Shown here: piece by piece, positions 63,786 to 64,000 of the stretch | How positions within the stretch are numbered: the first letter of the stretch is position 1 | Layout: every line of letters begins with the position of its first letter | Assembly (NCBI RefSeq): GCF_900167275.1 | Contig: NZ_FUWX01000009.1 | Coordinates: 96,251-160,250 of the forward strand | DNA from: Cetobacterium ceti | GTDB taxonomy: Bacteria > Fusobacteriota > Fusobacteriia > Fusobacteriales > Fusobacteriaceae | Reading direction: 5' to 3' | DNA: 64,000 nucleotides | Notes under the pieces: model-generated | What the model saw: only the letters and a program-made list of their open reading frames with translations | What the model was told of the DNA's origin: nothing | Databases searched by the model: none | Position numbers and translations under genes: made by a program

Positions 63786-64000
63786 ATGGAAGTTAAAATT
63801 TCAAAGGATTTAGAAGATTTAATTCCACGTTTTTTAGAAAAAAGAAAAAAAGAAATTAAAGATATGAAATATTTTATAAATGAAAATGAAATTTCTAAAG
63901 GAGAAATATTAGCTCATGGATTAAAGGGAGTTTTTGGAAGTTATGGCTTTGAAAATATATATTTATTAATTTGTAAAATTGATGATTTATTAAAAGAAAA
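63786..64000 (+). CDS. HPt (histidine phosphotransfer)-like protein, 3' end cut off by window
   Basis: A coding region opens at the ATG at 63786 with TTAGGAGGA upstream and runs to the window edge (71 complete codons). The helix EILAHGLKGVFGSYGFENI contains His at about residue 44 in an AHxLKG setting, the hallmark of HPt domains that relay phosphate between receiver domains. An amphipathic N-terminal helix precedes it. It may be a stand-alone HPt protein or the start of a longer signalling protein. What follows is outside the window. Confidence 0.75.
   Translation, partial: MEVKISKDLEDLIPRFLEKRKKEIKDMKYFINENEISKGEILAHGLKGVFGSYGFENIYLLICKIDDLLKE

Overview
The window is a low-GC, densely coded bacterial chromosome segment with short intergenic gaps, strong GGAGG ribosome-binding sites and hairpin-plus-T terminators. 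Low GC combined with outer-membrane functions (a pilus usher with periplasmic chaperones, lipoprotein and periplasmic binding proteins, a Bat operon), a SiaP-type sialic-acid TRAP transporter and a 7-alpha-hydroxysteroid dehydrogenase homologue suggests a gut- or mucosa-associated member of the Fusobacteriota (Fusobacterium/Cetobacterium-like). This is inferred from gene content; no rRNA or marker phylogeny was available. I saw no tRNA, rRNA, CRISPR array, insertion sequence or prophage.

Layout. 1-2.4 kb: end of galK plus galT (Leloir pathway). 2.4-4.5 kb, minus strand: glutamate symporter gltS followed by a glutamate-racemase-like gene that has lost both catalytic cysteines. 4.7-10.9 kb: complete Bat (aerotolerance-type) operon, followed by an L,D-transpeptidase. 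11.9-20.3 kb: a PP-loop ATPase, a Cof-type phosphatase and a run of transporters (cystine-type symporter, NhaC antiporter, AEC carrier, MATE, sugar porter). 20.3-27.1 kb: a two-component system preceded by a Pho-box-like direct repeat, a hydrolase, DUF309, TldD/TldE and a methionine-rich DUF4396 membrane protein.

27.1-36.0 kb: an eight-gene chaperone-usher pilus locus resembling the CS1/alpha (alternate) class, with two pilins, two chaperones, one usher, two small secreted proteins and a putative tip protein. A divergently transcribed Mga/PRD-like regulator sits beside it, with a perfect 18-bp palindrome between them. This is the most distinctive system in the window.

36.0-44.3 kb: a single-subunit 2-hydroxyacyl-CoA-dehydratase-like protein with its ATP-dependent activator (a candidate double-cubane-cluster pair), hdhA, and a five-gene oligopeptide ABC importer. 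44.4-51.1 kb: a GNAT-CDF fusion, then a LacI regulator with siaP-siaQ-siaM, then an orphan peptide-binding protein. 51.0-64.0 kb: mprF with an HdeD-type protein, an FAD oxidoreductase, purine nucleoside phosphorylase, a HAD phosphatase, MarC, a second HdeD paralogue, a LysM/M23 peptidase, a ClC channel, an ABC-F ATPase, nicotinamidase and the start of an HPt protein.

Several small RNA-level signals stand out: a terminator-like hairpin directly after the first pilin gene, hairpins that bury the ribosome-binding sites of hdhA and the sugar porter, a promoter-terminator leader before the MATE gene, and a long leader before the dehydratase pair. All are sequence-based inferences without experimental support.
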